Below are positions 36,271 through 49,100 of a DNA stretch of 64,000 nt, piece after piece (the first letter of the stretch is position 1; each line of letters begins with the position of its first letter). The notes beneath the pieces were generated by a model, which was not told the origin of the DNA, ran no database searches, and saw only the letters and a program-made list of their open reading frames with translations. The position numbers were made by a program, and so were the translations under genes. This stretch comes from Serinus canaria (taxonomy: Eukaryota; Chordata; Aves; Passeriformes; Fringillidae), in assembly GCF_022539315.1 (NCBI RefSeq), contig NC_066314.1, positions 44,887,180-44,951,179 on the forward strand, written 5' to 3'.

Positions 36271-37030
36271 ATAGCTTTCTGAAAGGCACACCCAATTCGA
36301 TCTCCTGTTTTTTAATTGTAGAGAACTCTTCTGCCCTCTCATCGGCTCAAGGACTTCTTACAAATAATGTGATTGGAACCTGATAAATTGGATAAATGAA
36401 GAAAGATAATATTAAATGGACATCGGTAACTTTCTGGACTTTGGACAAGTAGGAGATCACTGCCATAGGAGTAACATTTTTTTAAATCTTTGAACTTTTT
36501 GTAGGCTTTATTTTTTTAATGTGGACATCCTTTAAATTCACTTTTGAGAAAATGTATATTTGTTTTTGCAAGAACTTGGAAGCTGAGAAGGGCAAAAATG
36601 TAGTAAAATGTGAAGCTGTGTTTTTAAAGCTTTTCCTTTGTACAGAAAAGAAGTTGTACTTGTCTCTAGACTATAGTGGAGAAGGATTTTAACGTGGGAA
36701 AAGGGAAATGCATTTCTTTATGCATTTTTTCAGTAACAACATAACTTGAATTTGATCTCTTAGGATGTAGAGAGAGTACAACAACAACCTTTTCTGTAGA
36801 TTACTGTAACTTTTTAGTAAACGTAACTGTAAACCTGTTTGCATTTCTGTAACAGTCTTAGTATCATATTAGTAACTCTGTTTAAGTGTAACTTCATTTA
36901 AATGTATCCCTTCATTTTAGTGATTACAGTGTTGTAGGAGCTGAATACAACTCTAATTGGCAAGAGGTGTCTTAGAGGAACTTATTTATTAGTAAAATGT
37001 ATGGAAAATAAAAACAGCATCATAATAATT
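36271..37030 (+). other. TMPO: TMPO 3' UTR (proximal form)
   Basis: AT-rich untranslated sequence runs from the stop to a first AATAAA at 37007-37012. Further AATAAA-like motifs (near 37.47, 37.79 and 37.82 kb) could serve longer 3' UTRs. The real end cannot be chosen from sequence alone. Confidence 0.6.
37007..37012 (+). promoter_or_regulatory. TMPO: Polyadenylation signal, TMPO (proximal)
   Basis: Canonical AATAAA 737 bp after the stop codon. Confidence 0.6.
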
Positions 37031-40000
37031 TGCTACTAAAATACTTTTTTGGGTCAAGATTGTTATCTGAAGCAGTCAAAATTTCAACATTAGCAGTGGT
37101 CTTTTTTTTAAAAAAAAAGCGAGGTCTTTCCAACACAGCTTTATGTGATTATCTTTAAATATTCATGTAGAAAAGTATTCTCAAAGTGTGAAAATTCCGT
37201 ATGAAGTTTTATTCTTGTATGAAGAGGGCATTGCTGCATTTTCTGCTAGTTTCATCTTTTAAGGTGAGATTTACTACTTTCATGCCATTGACTATTTTTC
37301 TCAGTGGAAGCATGCTGAAACACTCTCTATTGTGTAACTTGGTTGAGCAGGCAGCTGACTTCACTACTACCAATGAAGAGTGATAAGCAAAAATCTTTTA
37401 AAAGTGAATGTATACATTTTTGGTGTGCTTAAATCTGCAGCATACAGATGTTCAGTCTTATTGCTTGGTACAAAATTGCAATAAATCATACTACTTATTC
37501 TTAAAGTGCTACTTATAAAAAGCTGAGAACATTAGTTAATAGTCAATATCTTTTTACTCTAGGTACAATTATTGTGTAGACTATAGCTATGGGGAAGCTT
37601 TACTTTCTGTGAACTTTGGGACAAACATGGTAATTTGTAGCAAAGCAATAGTTTTGGGGTTTTTTTCCTGTTTAATGTTTTTTTCCTTCTAAACTGCTTT
37701 TTTGAGTAATTCAAATAGCTAAACTTGTGTCCATCCTATAGGGAATTGTAACATAAGACATTCACTTTTGGTGTCAAAAATGGAGAAAAATAAAAATGAT
37801 TTTAATGTGTGTGGATTTTCCTTATCAAAATAAATGCATTGCTGAAAGACAGCAAAAGCAAGACAAATGATGTATCAGTGGTGTCATTTTATGCTGCTAT
37901 ATTCTTCCATATTGAAAAAAAATTAAAAATCTGACAATGAACTCAGGTCAGTTCATGTCACCTGGTGAGAGAAGCATCATCATATTTGGAGTATCAGAGT
38001 TTTGTGCCATAGTCCTTTAGCCTATGTCAGGCCTTTAATTTGGATGGGGGAGAAGATAGCTTTCATTTGTTCTTCAATGCTACAGAACTTCCTTTTCACT
38101 TTAAATTATTTCTCACACCGCTTTGCATGTTTCAGTATAAAATATAGCTTTTTTTCCTAGTTACATGAAATACTTTCTCTTAACCTCCTCCAGGGATACT
38201 ACTAGCATCATCAAAGGAAAAAAGCAAGCCACAATTGAAACATACTGCAAACTGAATTTTGTTACAATTAAATGTCATCAATCTTTCATTTTTGCACTCT
38301 TTTGGAGAATGCTCTCAACTTCAGTGTTGCCTCACAGATGGTAGAGGTTTCTAGAACAGTCCTCAAAGTAACCCACATCACATTCAGTTGTAGTTGGAAG
38401 GCATTGCATCTTCAAGAAAGGAATGGGGTTTTTTATATTTCAGACATTTAATGGTGGGAGGTAGCCCTGAGAGGAGATTTTCATGGTATTCTAAGAGCAA
38501 CACATAGTAGTGCTATGAGCTGTATGTGCTTAAAGCTTTCTAAATACTCCTGTAGAAGTTAAGTTGAAGTATGTAATTATACTGTTGTCTTTTTATCAAA
38601 GTGCTGAAGCAATAGGCACTGATGTTCCTTTTTCCCCTTCCTTTTACACATTCTTACTTTTGTTCCGTGAGTTCATCTTGGTTTTTTTAGTCAGAGACAG
38701 CTTGAACTTTCACAATCAATGACAAAATAGAGCAACTTTATGGACTAGTATCCAAAATCCAGTTGCAAAAATGAGTGGAGTTCTGATGTGGTAAGTCCCT
38801 TCTAGGGCAAGGGCTACAACAGGCCTGGAAAAGGTCTGTGGAAGTTAATGGGCGTGACAGTGTTATTTTGTGTTTGGGTCTCATGATTGGCCATACTGCT
38901 CAGAATGCTGTGCTGAAAATCTGGCAGATTTTGATTTCCTGTCCGAATTGGAGTTAACACCCAGCTTGTATTTTCCCCTTTAAATTCTGTGCTAATATTT
39001 CAACATGTAGCCAGTCTTGGGAGCCTGGTATCAGGCTGTGGATCACTAGAGGATTTCATTTGCACTCTTGAGATTAATCATACAGCATCTGATCCATGGT
39101 GAGAACGGGAGAGCTTCAGTAGTGTCTAAGACAATACATTTTCATGAAGGATCTTAAATTTAAATTCTCTGTGTGTTTTAAGAACTTTATTTGTATTTGC
39201 ATAAGAAACAGTGTGAAAGAACTTCTCCAAGTTTACTTGCTAAAAAGCACACTCAGCAGTGGCCTACAGAATGATTTTGGATTCCTCCTGGGCTTGGTCT
39301 ATGTGCTTTGTTTTGTTTCCTGTGGCATAGCTTACAGAGCTCTTTATGGTATTAAAATTCCTGCTAATTGCCTTCTTCGCTAGTTTTGTGGACAAGATAT
39401 CTTTTTAAAAATAGTTTAACTAGTTTATGCAGATTCAAAGCAGAAGAGCTGAGTACAAAAAGAATACCTATAAATAATACAGGTCTCAAAGAAGATTCAG
39501 CAGTAAAATTTATGTAATTGCAAATGAAGCTGGTAAAATTGTGTGGCATACCTTGTGCATGGTACATTTGGCTTACTTTGATATGGCTTAAGTAATGTGT
39601 TGGGTGGAATAGATACAGGGATGAATAATGTTGTGAAGTATAATTTTAAATTTTGTGTTTGTAAAGGTAGGTGTTTCAGCAAATCGTTTGTTGTCTGTTA
39701 ATGTGGCTTTTATTGTGTGTTTGGTAAGTCTACCTATCTTTGTCTAAAACTGTCCTTTGACTTGCTTTTCTTTTTCCTGAGGGAATTTACCAGGCTGCTT
39801 TACAACAGCAGATTACTACAATGGATATGTACATGCATATTTCAGACAGCGCAGGGTATCCAAGCTAATTGGACTTGTAAAGCAGTCCTAAGGTGGCATA
39901 GACACCTGTAAGTACTGTGTATCTGCTGATATTAAAAAAAAAAAAATCTCACAAATTTTCTGTTCCACCTCACTTTGTTAGCATTGGTAGCCTGTGGTTA

Positions 40001-42273
40001 AAACATAATAACTGCAGTGTCTTATTTTTTTATTCTTTAGGAAAAAAATTGTGATGCTTAAGTGATAAACCATATAATGTGTGAGGAGAATGAAAAAAAA
40101 TATTATTAGACAAGGATATACATGGCATCAATTAATTAGAGTAGAGTTTTCACTACTTTTTATGTTGAGAACATGTGACTGCTGTTGTTTAACATTGGAA
40201 GCTTGGATCCTGGTGAAGGAAATGCTGCAAGCTAAGGTTTCCCACGGGCTGTAAAACCTGATCCATGACTGATTCTAGGGCCAAGGTTTCGTAGTTCTGA
40301 TGTTGCAACAAGGAAAGTGTATTTAAAGTACAAGCTTACAACCCAAGCAAATGCTGCTCTGCTAACCTGGTTATCCAAGGTGTGGATGGTTGTTTCAGTA
40401 TCTCGTGTATTTCTGAAAACAAGGTCACCTGGGAAACAAGCTCCTAAGAGCTTTGATTTTGCTTGCAGTCTTCACCAAAATGTTAGAACTGTGAAAAGTT
40501 ACTGTAAGATAAGAACTAGCCTGCATTTCCTTGATTGTATGCAGTGTGAGGTGAAATTGGGGTCGGAAATGGAGAGGGTACGAGGTGGGTGTTAAAACAC
40601 AAGGATAGATGAAATTAAGAAAACTCCAAAGTTGCAAACTGAAATTTTCCTAACCTCATAAAACATGTAGAGCTATTGATTGAAAAGATGGATTTAATTT
40701 ACAACAGCTCTTTTTACTGTGAATTGGACAGAGGTTGACACTAGAAGGTAACATCTTACAAGTCTTCACCTTTTACTACCTGCAATGTCTCTCAGAAATT
40801 AATTAAATTAATCCAGGTGGTTTGAATTACAGGCTATTGCTATTTTATTCCTTCACATCTGGGAAAAGTGGTCGGTATTTTCTTTGTGAAATTATATATA
40901 TTCAGCAAGAACATACATTATCCCTGTATTTTCATGGGGCTATGCAGTTTAGTAGTTCTTGTTAATAATACAGCTGTAAGAAGTTAACTGTCAGTTAAAA
41001 CAAAAACCAAATTCACAGTTTGTTCCAGAAAAGTTCTACAGACTAACTCATAAGCATCTGTACAGTTGTGCACAAAAATTGCCATTAGATGTTTATAAGT
41101 AGTCATCTACTCATCCTTCATAATTTGAAGGAACAGAAGTTTTCTATGTGTTAAAAATTGGAAAAGTCTGCAAGAATTGTAATCATCTATATGCAGTTTT
41201 AAGGTAAGAGCCCAAAGCTCAATCATGTTTAGAGGTTAATTGAAAATAAGTGTCAGTGTTTGGCTTTTAAATAAAACATTATTACCAATAACTGTTTAGA
41301 GGTAAATGAGTAGAGCAGAACAAGTAATGGCAAAATTAACAATTTTGCTTTTTTTCACTGCTGCCACTAGCAATGAATTCAGCAGCACTTTGGGCTCTCA
41401 GCTGGTTGCTAAATTAAAGTATTTGGAGAATGCAAGTTTCATTTGTCCTTTTCCTACTTGAGCAGCTGGAGTGTAGTTTATTCAAGAGGCACTTAACCAA
41501 GGTTGATATCTTTGACAGTGCTATTGGGCACTTTTGTCCTTGTAGGACAGTCTCCCTGGATTCACAACTTTGTTGTAAAATAGAGCAAGTAGAGCCTTCC
41601 TTGGAAGTTTGATAGCAGCCCCTTAGCTGACCAAAGTTGGGGTGTTTCTTCAGTGTGATGCTGCTGGTATGTGATCATTTGTCCAGAAGTAAGAGCTGGG
41701 ATGGTCAGCATGTCTCTTGCTTTCCTGGCTTGAGTGTGTATGCTGTTGCAGAGCACTATAATCAAAAGAATATGATCAAAACAATGAAAAAGTGGAGTGA
41801 TTGCCTCTTCAGTAACTGGAGACACGAACGTGTCTGTGCTAGTCTTGTGCTATGTAAAAATGAATGTAATTACCCTGTGCTGGAGAAGGCCTAGTTAAAG
41901 AGAGGTAAGGCCAAGCAGGGGTCCGGTGTTACAGAACATTCTGCTTTTAACAAACCAGTAAGACAATTCTGCGAGCAGCTGCAGCCCTTGTAGCATAGCC
42001 TGTGTCATGGTGCCCTGCAAGCTGAGCCTCCGAAGGTGGAGCTCGGCCAGGGAGCCTGCAGACAGCGCTCGGTGCTAGATGTGACCGTGCTTGGGCTGGC
42101 AGAGCTCTCAGCCGGAGTCGGGGGAGAGGGGTGAGCTTTCTGCTCAGGGAGCTGCATCCTGTGTGTTTACCAGGCTGATTACAAAGTATCACTGGATGTG
42201 ATTACCCGACGTGGAACCGGGGGTGATACCGAGGACTTCTTTAAACGAATCTTTACAAATGGGCGCGATGCGA
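37031..42273. other. TMPO-SLC25A3 intergenic region
   Basis: AT-rich DNA that may include distal TMPO 3' UTR up to about 37.85 kb. I see no tRNA, conserved frame or clear repeat family. The gap is much shorter than the corresponding human interval as I recall it, in line with compact bird genomes. Confidence 0.55.
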
Positions 42274-42327
42274 GGGGTTGGATTTAATCTAAAACATCTC
42301 TTCCAACCCAGGTGCTTTCATGATTCG
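42274..42327 (+). mobile_element. CR1 3'-end remnant
   Basis: ggggttggatttaatctaaa followed by catctcttccaaccca and tttcatgattcg resembles the terminal CR1 segment (ggttggact, gatct, ttccaacc, gattct). It is about 54 bp long and lies just upstream of the SLC25A3 promoter island. Confidence 0.5.
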
Positions 42328-42684
42328 GTGTGAGTGCTGCAGAGCACGGGTCAAGGCCAGCACAGGGAACTCGCGTTCGGGCGCGTCTCTGCTTTGACAT
42401 TGCCCGGGGCAAGGCTGCGGGAGGCACGTGGCGCGGCTGGCAAGCGCCCCGAGCCGGGCGGCGATAAGGAAGGAACAGAAGGCGAGGCGCGGGGTTTATC
42501 GCTGTAGGGCGGGCTCACACACCCCGAGCAGCGGCCGCAGCGAGTCAGGGCCGGCGGAGCCGCTCCCGGGGCGCTGAGGGGCGGGCTCGGCCAGGGCGCG
42601 CAGCGAGCGCGGCCCCGCCCGGGCGCAGGCGCGGGGCGGGAAGGCGGTGGCCGCGCGTGCGCGGCGGTTGGCGTGGCGCCTCCG

Positions 42685-42689
42685 CCAAT
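42685..42689 (+). promoter_or_regulatory. SLC25A3: CCAAT box of SLC25A3
   Basis: CCGCCAATCG context, an NF-Y-type site about 110 bp upstream of the first splice donor. Confidence 0.6.
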
Positions 42690-42729
42690 CGCGGCGCGGG
42701 TCGTTGTGCGGCGGCCCCGCCTCCGGCGC

Positions 42730-42796
42730 GGTGAAGGACAAGGTGACGGCGCGGGGCCCGCGTTCAGCCTCTGCCGCAGCGGCTCCATCTTGCGAG
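42730..42796 (+). other. SLC25A3: SLC25A3 untranslated exon 1 (5' end approximate)
   Basis: The donor GCGAG|gtgagt at 42796/42797 and the acceptor cgcctcag ending at 42949 define a 153-bp first intron in the 5' UTR. The transcription start is only a guess, placed downstream of the CCAAT box. Confidence 0.65.
42785..42792 (+). promoter_or_regulatory. SLC25A3: YY1-like motif in the untranslated exon
   Basis: CCATCTTG, the reverse of the YY1 core CAAGATGG, lies a few bases before the donor of exon 1. YY1 sites just downstream of the start site are common in mitochondrial and housekeeping genes. Binding is inferred. Confidence 0.5.
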
Positions 42797-42955
42797 GTGA
42801 GTCGGGGCGGCGTGGGCCGCTCGCCGCCGGGGCCGGGCTCAGCCTCGGGGCGGCAGGGTCGCCTCGCGGCTGCAGGGCCGGGGCTCGGCGGCCGCGTCAT
42901 GGTAGGGTTTTCTGGTCCTACGTCGCTCTGCTCTTCTCGCCCGCCTCAGGTCGCC

Positions 42956-43106
42956 ATGTTCTCGTCTATCGCGCCGCTCGCGCGGCATAACCCGTTCTAC
43001 GCGCCGCACTTCCAGCTGGTGCAGGACGGCGTGAGAAAGCGCCCGGCGGAGCCCGCGGAGGCCTCCGCCACGCGGCGGGGCCTGGCGGCCGCGTCCGCCG
43101 ACGAAG
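42956..43106 (+). CDS. SLC25A3: SLC25A3 exon 2 (first coding exon)
   Basis: Encodes residues 1-50 plus one base: the mitochondrial presequence, arginine- and alanine-rich ([20 protein letters not shown]), with a fast-evolving second half. It ends GAC GAA G|gtgaga in phase 1. Confidence 0.96.
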
Positions 43107-46100
43107 GTGAGAGCGGGACGGAGGGGCCGCGGCGGAGGCGAGGCCCGCGGGCGTGCGGAGCTGGCGGTGCCTGCGCTGACCCCGCCAACGCGGGCCTGTG
43201 CCCGCCAGGGCGGCGCAGGGGATGTCAGCGCCCAGCGGGGCTCGGCTGGGCCGGGAGGGGCCGGTGCTGGGCCTACGCGCCCGCTTGGAGGACGAGGAAG
43301 GGCACGGGCGGGGGAGGCGCTGGCAGTGCTTCCGCTCTCCCGGCGGTGTGTGCTGAGGAGCAGGAGGGATCCGGGTTTGCTGGGAAAGGGCATCGGAAGG
43401 TTCGAGTGCAGAGTAATCACAGAGACCCATGTAGATTTTGTCTTGGGTAGCAGAGAGCGCTTTTTCTGACTCTGCATGGCCTGCAGCCTCGGGCACCGAG
43501 GTTGTAGGCCTGTACTTCTTTCATCGGTGGAGAGGAGCAGCGATTGAATCTGTGGATTCGAAAGACCATCTCTCCCATCCTTTTTCCCTTTATCTCTTAT
43601 TTTTTTTACTAGTCTATTTATAGCTGGGTACCTGAACATCTAGATACATTAAGAGTGCTTGCTGCTGTTCTTTTTAGTTCTTTTTTTTTTTTACTAGTTG
43701 TGGGATGTATGCCAGATAACTTGCTATCTAAGATACAGGCATGCACTTAAGAGTTAAGTGCAAGTGCTTTCTGTATGCTTCCCAGTTAATTTGTTGACTT
43801 CTGAAGGTCAGACCTTGATGATACTTGCAGTACCACAGAATGGATAAGGGTGAAAAGGACCACAATGAGTCATCGTCATCATCCTTGCAGGTCCCACTTC
43901 CCTGCTGAAGCAGGGTCATCCTGGAGCAGATTGCTTAGGACTGTGTCCAGATTCTTGAATATCTCCAGGGAGGGAGAGTCCAGCCCTCTTTGGGCAACCT
44001 GTTTCAGTGTGTGGTCACTACAGTAAAGAAGTTCTTATTTTCAGATAGAACTTCCTGTGCATCAGTGTCTGCCCATTGCTTGTCCTATTGCATGGCACCA
44101 CTGAGAAGAGCCTGAGTCCGTTGCCTTGACACCCTCCCAAAAATAGTTACACACAATGATAAGGTCCACTTTCAGTCATCCTTTCTTGAGGCTGAACAGA
44201 CCCAACTCCTTCAGCCTTTCTTCATAAAAGGTGAAGGTGAGGTTTTCCAGTCTCCTCATCGTCTTTGTCACCCTTCCCTGGACCTGCTCCAGGAGCTTCA
44301 TGTCTGTCTTGTACTGAGGGTGCAGGACTGGGCACAGCACTCTAAATGTAGCCTCACTAGGGTTGAGGGACACTAGAGTGAAGGGACAGAATGACCCTCA
44401 AGCTGCTGGCAGTGCTCTTTCTAGTACATTACAGGATACCCTGGTGGAGTGGCCTTCTTGGCCCCTGGGACACACAGCTGGCTCATGGACAGCTTGGCTG
44501 CTCAGCAGGACCCCCAGCTCCTTGTCTGCAGAGCCATTTCCAGCAGGTTGGCCCCCAGCCTGTGCTGGTCCATGGGGCTGTTACTCCCTAGGTACAGGAT
44601 CCTACATTTGCCTCTGTTGGACTTAATTCAGTTCTTCTCTGCATGCCTCTCCAACCTGTTGAAGTCCATCTGAAGTAGAGGTGGATATTTAAATTGTAAT
44701 TCTTTTAAGCTGTCAATAACGTGAAAATGTCTCCCTGGTTTTACTTAAAAAAAAAAAAGTAGGAATTACTTTCAGCAGGCTACCTTTCTGAAGTACTGTG
44801 ATTATTGAAGTATTTCAGTGAGTTGCATGAACATTCATATAATACATGAAAGAGGTTAATTTTACGAAGTTTTCAAGAAATTATTTGTGGCTTTCAGTGT
44901 AGTAATCCTGCTGCCAGCTAACTAAAGCCCTAAATCGCTCTTTGGTATGCTAAATATATTCAGTAGGTGCACTTATTTCTTTAAAGCATTATGTTTAATC
45001 TTCATCCTGTTAGTTGGCAGTTGAGGTCAAAGGTGGCCAAAGTTTTTCAATCTTTATAATCTTTTCTGCTGAGTTCATTATTTCACGTACCCAGCTGGTT
45101 CTCTGGCTTTTGTGTTGAGAACATAACACGTTGCAGAAGATATCTGAACTTGCACAAGGTCACACAAAGTCAGTACAAGCCACACGACCTTCTGAGATCA
45201 GCTCAGGGCATCAGCCACAGTGGCGCTCAGAGACCCAAGTATTTTATGACTGGCTCATGGAATTTGTCCTTGTTAATGTGTCAGATTGGAAGCAGAGATA
45301 TGAAATAGTTACTATGTAGCTGTCTCAATCGAGTAGATGTATTTTTATGCCGTATGTATAATTTGTGTATCTTGAGGGTATTTGTCTTAAATGATTACCT
45401 GGGTATATTACAATGACTTTCTTGTCCTCTGTGCCGCATGTTCAGCTGTTTTTTTAGAAATTTTTTAGAAAATTTGACTCTACTTCTGAAATAAAAAGTC
45501 CAAGATCATCTGTGGCTTTATTTTCCTAATACTACTGTACCACTACAAACCTAGGCACCTCTAAAGAGCTCAAGCCTAATTGATATTGGCTTTCTTACTG
45601 TACTTGAACACCAGGCTGACAGGTCAGTCTGAACAGCACTGTAATTCAGCACATACATAAAACTCTTCTCTGGCTGCTATAAAGGTCTGTCTCTGTCATT
45701 TGAGGAGTATGACTTTAATTTAATGTGATAAAGGCAATGTGAACAAGCTGTTCTGAGATTGGGCAGAATGGTAGCTGCTGCAGGGCTGTGGTGCTGTTGG
45801 CAAAGCACCACACAGCTAGGCAGAGCTGGCCCAGACAGACCTAGAGTCTGTTCTCTGATTACACCTGCCTGCTCTGTGTGTGTTTAACCAGCCATTCTAG
45901 AAAGAACAGACTGTTTCTGCTGTCTGTTGATCTGCTAGCCAAGCTATTTTAGAGGTATGTGTAAGTCCCAGACCAGCATATTTACAGTCTTTAGCAGTGT
46001 CTCAATAAAAAAATAAAGTATTCTGATAACTGATTTTTAGCTTTTAACTTAGACTCACTATGGCATCTGTGATTTGATATTTATTGTTTTAAAAAAAAAA

Positions 46101-49100
46101 AACCCTTATTTTTTGTTGTTTGGGCAATTTTTAAAAGTAAGGTGAAAAATATAAATACACACAGTAATGTAAAATCTGGAACATGTGTGGGAAGGAGTTC
46201 CTTAAAAGTTAAGAGCTGGATAAGCCTGCTGGTGTCATCTGCTGCTCTGCTGGTGCTGTTGAACATAATTGTCAGCTTCTGTTGATGTTCATAAAGGCAT
46301 TCAGAACCAGAAAGATGGCAAAGAAGCTCTACATAAGATAGGGTTTTGCTGTCTTTTAGTTTTCATTAGTGTTTCTTGGAGATACTTCTTACTAAGTTGT
46401 AGCACTTTGATGTCTATTCCATTATATTGGAGTGACACCACTAAATTTAGTAGCAAAAGATTGTTTTTCTACTTCAGAGAATATTTTTTACGTAGTTATT
46501 TTTTTCTGTATGCTTATTCAGTATGTTGGATTTGCTTTTATGTATATTTTAAAAATGTTGAGCATAGTAGCAGAACTGTGCTGCTACTTTATGCTTATTT
46601 TTTACTGTTCATTGTAAAGTGTTTCTTGTTTGCACTCATAGCCTCTGTAGCTTCTTCAAAAAGGAAAGAAGAAAATGGATTCTTTTTTTCCAGCTCCAGT
46701 AACTTCATTGTATAGGAATATGTGAAAATTAATAACATATTCTAAGATTGGATGGTTTTATACACAGTATATACACTGTATAGGACAGTGCATATGAAGT
46801 ATCTCTTGATTACATGTGACCTGAAAGATTCTTAATGAACATTGTGTGAGTATTCAATGGGATGATAAATAGCAATCTTCAGTTTCATTAAACAAGCTGT
46901 ATACATGTGAGATTCTGTATTTGAAAGACAGTTTGCAAAAAATCTGTGTAATAATCTGAGAAATACTTGAAAATATATCTGCATATCTCCAACACCAATA
47001 TTGTACCTTTTTATAGTCTCTACTTAAACTGTCATAGAATATTTAATGAAACAAGCTTTGTCTTTTGAGTACTAGAGGACTACTATTCTTCTTATTTCCT
47101 GGATTTAAGAAATTGTTGGGCATTGCGTCTTTGAGTCATAGTTAACTTTGAGTCATAGTTTCTGCTAGTAACTTCTGGGATTAATTTCTATGGTTTTAGT
47201 GTGCTCTGAGCTAAAACTTCAGTGTTTCTTCTTTTGCTTATTTAAAGGAACAAATTCAATTTGGAAGGCTTAGAATCAAGTCTTGTCAGTCCAAAATGTT
47301 TTAATTTAAAGCAAAAGAATAATTTTTCATTATAACACTATATTCCAATCGTACAGCATGGGAGATTATTTCAGTTTAATACTTTTGAGAAAGCAGCACT
47401 TAGTTTTGTTTCTCTTCTGATCATTGTTACCATTTATGATTGATCATATATGTGTAATTTTTTCCAATTAACTAGAATACAGCTGTGCCTATGGCTCAAA
47501 CAGATTCTTTGTCCTTTGTGGCCTTGGTGGGATTATTAGCTGTGGAACAACACATACGGCACTGGTTCCTCTAGACCTGGTTAAATGCAGAATGCAGGTT
47601 TGTTCTGCATGTTGGTATGTGCTGACAGAGCATGTTCAGTGTGGTATATTTAATTACTAATGAAATGGAGGGATAAACTATACCCTGGACATGGCTGTCC
47701 AACAGTGCATGGTTTATATAAAAGCATGGTGTGTCTTTATTTTTTGCTGCAGAGTACAGTTGTGAATATGGCTCGCTCAAGTTTTATGCTCTCTGTGGCG
47801 TTGGTGGGGTCCTAAGTTGTGGCCTGACACACACTGGTGTCGTACCTCTGGATTTAGTGAAATGTCGTATGCAGGTTTGTATGAACTTAAACATTTCTTG
47901 AACTTCTGTTTTCATATTAAGAGGTGGCAGTAGGGATGCAATCTTTCCTGGATGAGAAGATCCAAGTAAACTTGAATGCTGCTTTATCAAATCTACTGCT
48001 GTAAGACTAGCAAAATACCACTTTGAAGAGAAGTAAATGTGTTATGGATAATCTGGATGCATTATTTTTGACAGCATTTAAGGCACATTTAACTGACTAT
48101 TTGCTAAAAGGCATCCACCACAATGGTATTACTCTGCTGGCTGGCTGGCTGTCCAGCACTATTCCAGTGCTTTTGGAGTAAGGAAATAGTATCTTTTGGA
48201 TCTGTGTTTTTTAGCATGGAGTGACATGCATGTGTAATTTGATCCATTAACATCATGGATATCAATGCACGGCTTATGGATTGGACATTTTCTAATGATG
48301 CTGCTTTGAAAAGAGTGGCTAAAACTTGATTTGGTATCATGTAGGCCGTTGATGCTTGCAACTGCTTTCCTTGAAGTGGTTTTTGATTAATCTAAAGGGA
48401 GCATCATTGCATTGCACGTATGGCACATTAAAATAATTTTGTGAACAGCCATGGGTGAAAACATACTCATGGATTTATTCAGGCAAATCTGCAAGAATGA
48501 AGCAAATTAAAGCACTATTGTAAATTTCTGGAAATATAGTAGTTAATGATTTCCCTGTTGCATAGGCTGATTATAAAAATGGCCATTTTGTAATTATAGA
48601 ACTCCTGAAATTAGGAGGGAACTATGAATTAGTCAGACCTCCTTGTCATGCTAGAAGTATGTGTGTGCTATTCTTCAAAACTGTGTTATTTGGAATGGCC
48701 TTTTTTTAATGTTTACCAGAGAGACTTTCTCACATTCTTGAGACCATCTGAAATTCTGGTCTCAAACTAGGAAATCTGTTACACATCAGACATGCTCAGT
48801 GTGGGCTACCAGTTCTGGTTTATTATATGGTCAGCATGGTGGTGCTTCCCCTTCCCTCTTCAGCACTTAGAGGGAGATTCAGGAGGGGGGTTCCATGTGG
48901 ATTCCAGGTGTGATCTCGTAAAACCTGTCAGCATTTATCTCTTTACAGATCCAGTACAGAGCATGTTATTAATCCTTCCTAAGTTCTCCAGGAAGAAACC
49001 TGTTGCCCGCCCTCTCATGTCTTACTAAGAAGAGGTCACCCTTGCCATGGTTTTACTGAAACCAGGACACCTGTTACACACCTAATAACTAAGCATGGTT

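Larger units (their letters stand above)
42390..43340. promoter_or_regulatory. SLC25A3: SLC25A3 CpG-island promoter
   Basis: Dense CpG sequence spans the untranslated first exon and the first coding exon. A CCAAT box (42685-42689) and a CCATCTTG motif (42785-42792) are visible, without a TATA box. Long open frames on both strands here are products of base composition. Confidence 0.85.
43107..47475. other. SLC25A3: SLC25A3 intron 2 (4.4 kb)
   Basis: It carries the rest of the CpG island, a CR1 LINE fragment (43831-44676), a possible MIR remnant (about 45.14 kb) and a 17-bp tandem repeat of ctttgagtcatagtt near 47.13 kb. No further exon is supported. Confidence 0.8.

Noticed and set aside
38380..38420. 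gttggaag segment as another CR1 end
   Set aside because: The similarity is limited to about eight bases, too short to assign.
42647..43639. Open frames of about 266-267 codons on both strands over the SLC25A3 CpG island
   Set aside because: Composition artefacts overlapping the true first coding exon. The translations are Pro/Arg/Gly-rich with no family.
45783..45815. Possible hairpin ctgtggtgct...agcaccacacag in SLC25A3 intron 2
   Set aside because: About 8-10 pairs with a bulge. Too short for a miRNA precursor, and no supporting context.
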